Of a stretch of 64,000 nt of DNA, positions 63,358 to 64,000 are shown piece after piece (position 1 is the first letter of the stretch; the number at the start of each line of letters is the position of its first letter). The stretch lies in contig NZ_JACHEP010000010.1 of NCBI RefSeq assembly GCF_014201465.1, positions 32,802 through 96,801 of the forward strand, written 5' to 3'. This DNA comes from Anoxybacteroides tepidamans. GTDB lineage: Bacteria > Bacillota > Bacilli > Bacillales > Anoxybacillaceae. The position numbers and the translations under genes are program-made. The notes under the pieces were generated by a model. That model was not told the origin of the DNA and did no database searches. It saw nothing but the letters and a program-made list of their open reading frames with translations.

Positions 63358-63671
63358 GGTGAAAAATTATGTTCATCAACAAGCGTGTTGATTAACCAAT
63401 AAAAACGAGTTGACATCGCTCTATTCCTAGCTTTCTGCCTCGAACAATGAACGCTTTTTACCACGGATTCAGGTGATTATTAAAGTGCCAAAAATAGTTT
63501 TTGTATTTTCTTTTTTAGTACATAATTACTATAATCACTAGCTATATCAGTAACATTTACGGAGAAATAGGAATAAAAAAGGATATATTTATTATTTTCT
63601 TTTTATTACAATCATCATTGTCTAACAGATCTATTCAGCATGAATTTTTTGTTAGTAGTAGGGGGAAAAGA
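63358..63671. other. Non-coding interval between selO and the IS630 edge
   Basis: A small hairpin (ATCAAC…GTTGAT near 63375-63395) follows selO without a strong T-run. The remainder is A+T-rich with no supported ORF. Confidence 0.35.
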
Positions 63672-63713
63672 ATGAAAGGGGAAAAACATAAACTGGATAT
63701 ATATAGGTTCATA
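63672..63713 (+). pseudogene. Possible 5' remnant of a gene cut by the IS630 element
   Basis: AGGGGGAAAAG precedes ATG 63672 and the first codons read MKGEKHKLDIYRFILIF. This looks like a membrane protein start before it runs antisense into the transposase. It may equally be the inverted-repeat margin of the IS. The rest of such a gene would lie beyond the right edge. Confidence 0.25.
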
Positions 63714-64000
63714 TTAATTTTCCGACATAACAACCTGTCCGATGCGTTGGAGCACTTTTTCTGGAAACTCAGAAAGGTACTCTAAGAACGAAACAATCGA
63801 TTCTCGTAACTCTTTTCGACTAGGATGAAACCGATTGGCAATGACACTCTCTTTCAGCCAGCCCCAAATTCGTTCCACTAAATTTAAATTCGGCGAATAA
63901 GGGGGTAAAAATACAAAAGTTAACTGTTCTTCGTGCTCCTGTAAAAAAGGCTGAAGGACTTTGGCATGATGAATTTTTGCGTTATCCAAGACCATCACCA
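63714..64000 (-). mobile_element. IS630-family transposase, C-terminal part (runs off the window)
   Basis: The minus strand encodes VLDNAKIHHA, FLPPYSPNLNLVERIWGWLKE and a helical end, the DDE catalytic C-terminus of IS630/Tc1-mariner transposases: Asp in LDNAKIH and Glu in NLVERIW. Only about 95 residues lie in the window; the N-terminal helix-turn-helix is beyond the edge. IS630 elements use TA targets. Confidence 0.88.

Overview
The window reads as the chromosome of a thermophilic, spore-forming Bacillaceae of the Geobacillus / Parageobacillus / Anoxybacillus group. Evidence for this is Bacillus-type AGGAGG ribosome sites with many TTG and GTG starts, a moderately A+T-rich base composition, spore genes (PdaA, Ena-like appendage proteins), bacillithiol genes (BshB2, YojF), a SAM-I riboswitch, and a long block that keeps the B. 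subtilis yfk/yfj gene order. No rRNA, tRNA or CRISPR array was seen.

Layout. (1) 0-5 kb: a decayed ORF, a D-serine dehydratase, three cysteine-rich proteins that look like endospore-appendage (DUF3992/Ena) subunits or relatives, two of them behind sigma-K-like promoters, and a TerC-family membrane protein. (2) 5-13.5 kb: a lactate/glycolate module made of lutABC, the GntR regulator lutR, the permease lutP and glcD-glcF. Palindromic LutR operators lie at the divergent lutA and lutP promoters. (3) 13.8-17.3 kb: a GGDEF-EAL sensor gene broken by an out-of-frame deletion inside GGDEF, a DUF1992 gene and sirC. (4) 17.3-28.5 kb: a formaldehyde/ribulose-monophosphate cluster comprising hxlA-hxlB, a DJ-1/PfpI protein, a nitrilase-GNAT-GNAT operon, the activator hxlR, an iron-dependent alcohol dehydrogenase, zwf, a short NAD-type gnd, and pgi. 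With Hps, Phi, Pgi, Zwf and Gnd together, the segment encodes every enzyme of the dissimilatory RuMP cycle (formaldehyde to CO2 plus two reduced nucleotides). The hxlA and adh promoters carry the same 14-bp operator at identical spacing.

(5) 28.6-39.5 kb: bshB2-yojF, an arginase-family protein, acylphosphatase, and a SAM-riboswitch-controlled sulfate assimilation operon (cysH-cysP-sat-cysC-sir-DUF3906-sumT-sirB), then a cell-wall amidase. (6) 39.9-52.3 kb: the conserved yfk/yfj block (yfkK, J, I, H, an MFS gene, OsmC, Ca2+/H+ antiporter, yfkD, radical-SAM yfkA, yfjT, class I fumarase, pdaA, alkA-like glycosylase, rlmCD). (7) 52.5-60.5 kb: an A+T-rich defence-like island with an XRE regulator, an ImmA/IrrE protease and a PIN-like protein, followed by a type I restriction-modification system (hsdM, hsdS, hsdR). 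(8) 60.8-64 kb: an Rpn-family nuclease, selO, and the edge of an IS630-family element.

The least explained feature is a two-copy element of about 235-240 bp (17336-17570 and 39581-39820). Each copy has terminal inverted repeats, an internal three-hairpin junction closed by a 13-bp stem, and a ribosome site with a 13- or 18-codon micro-ORF. The two copies lie in the same orientation and bracket the RuMP plus sulfur segment (about 22 kb).
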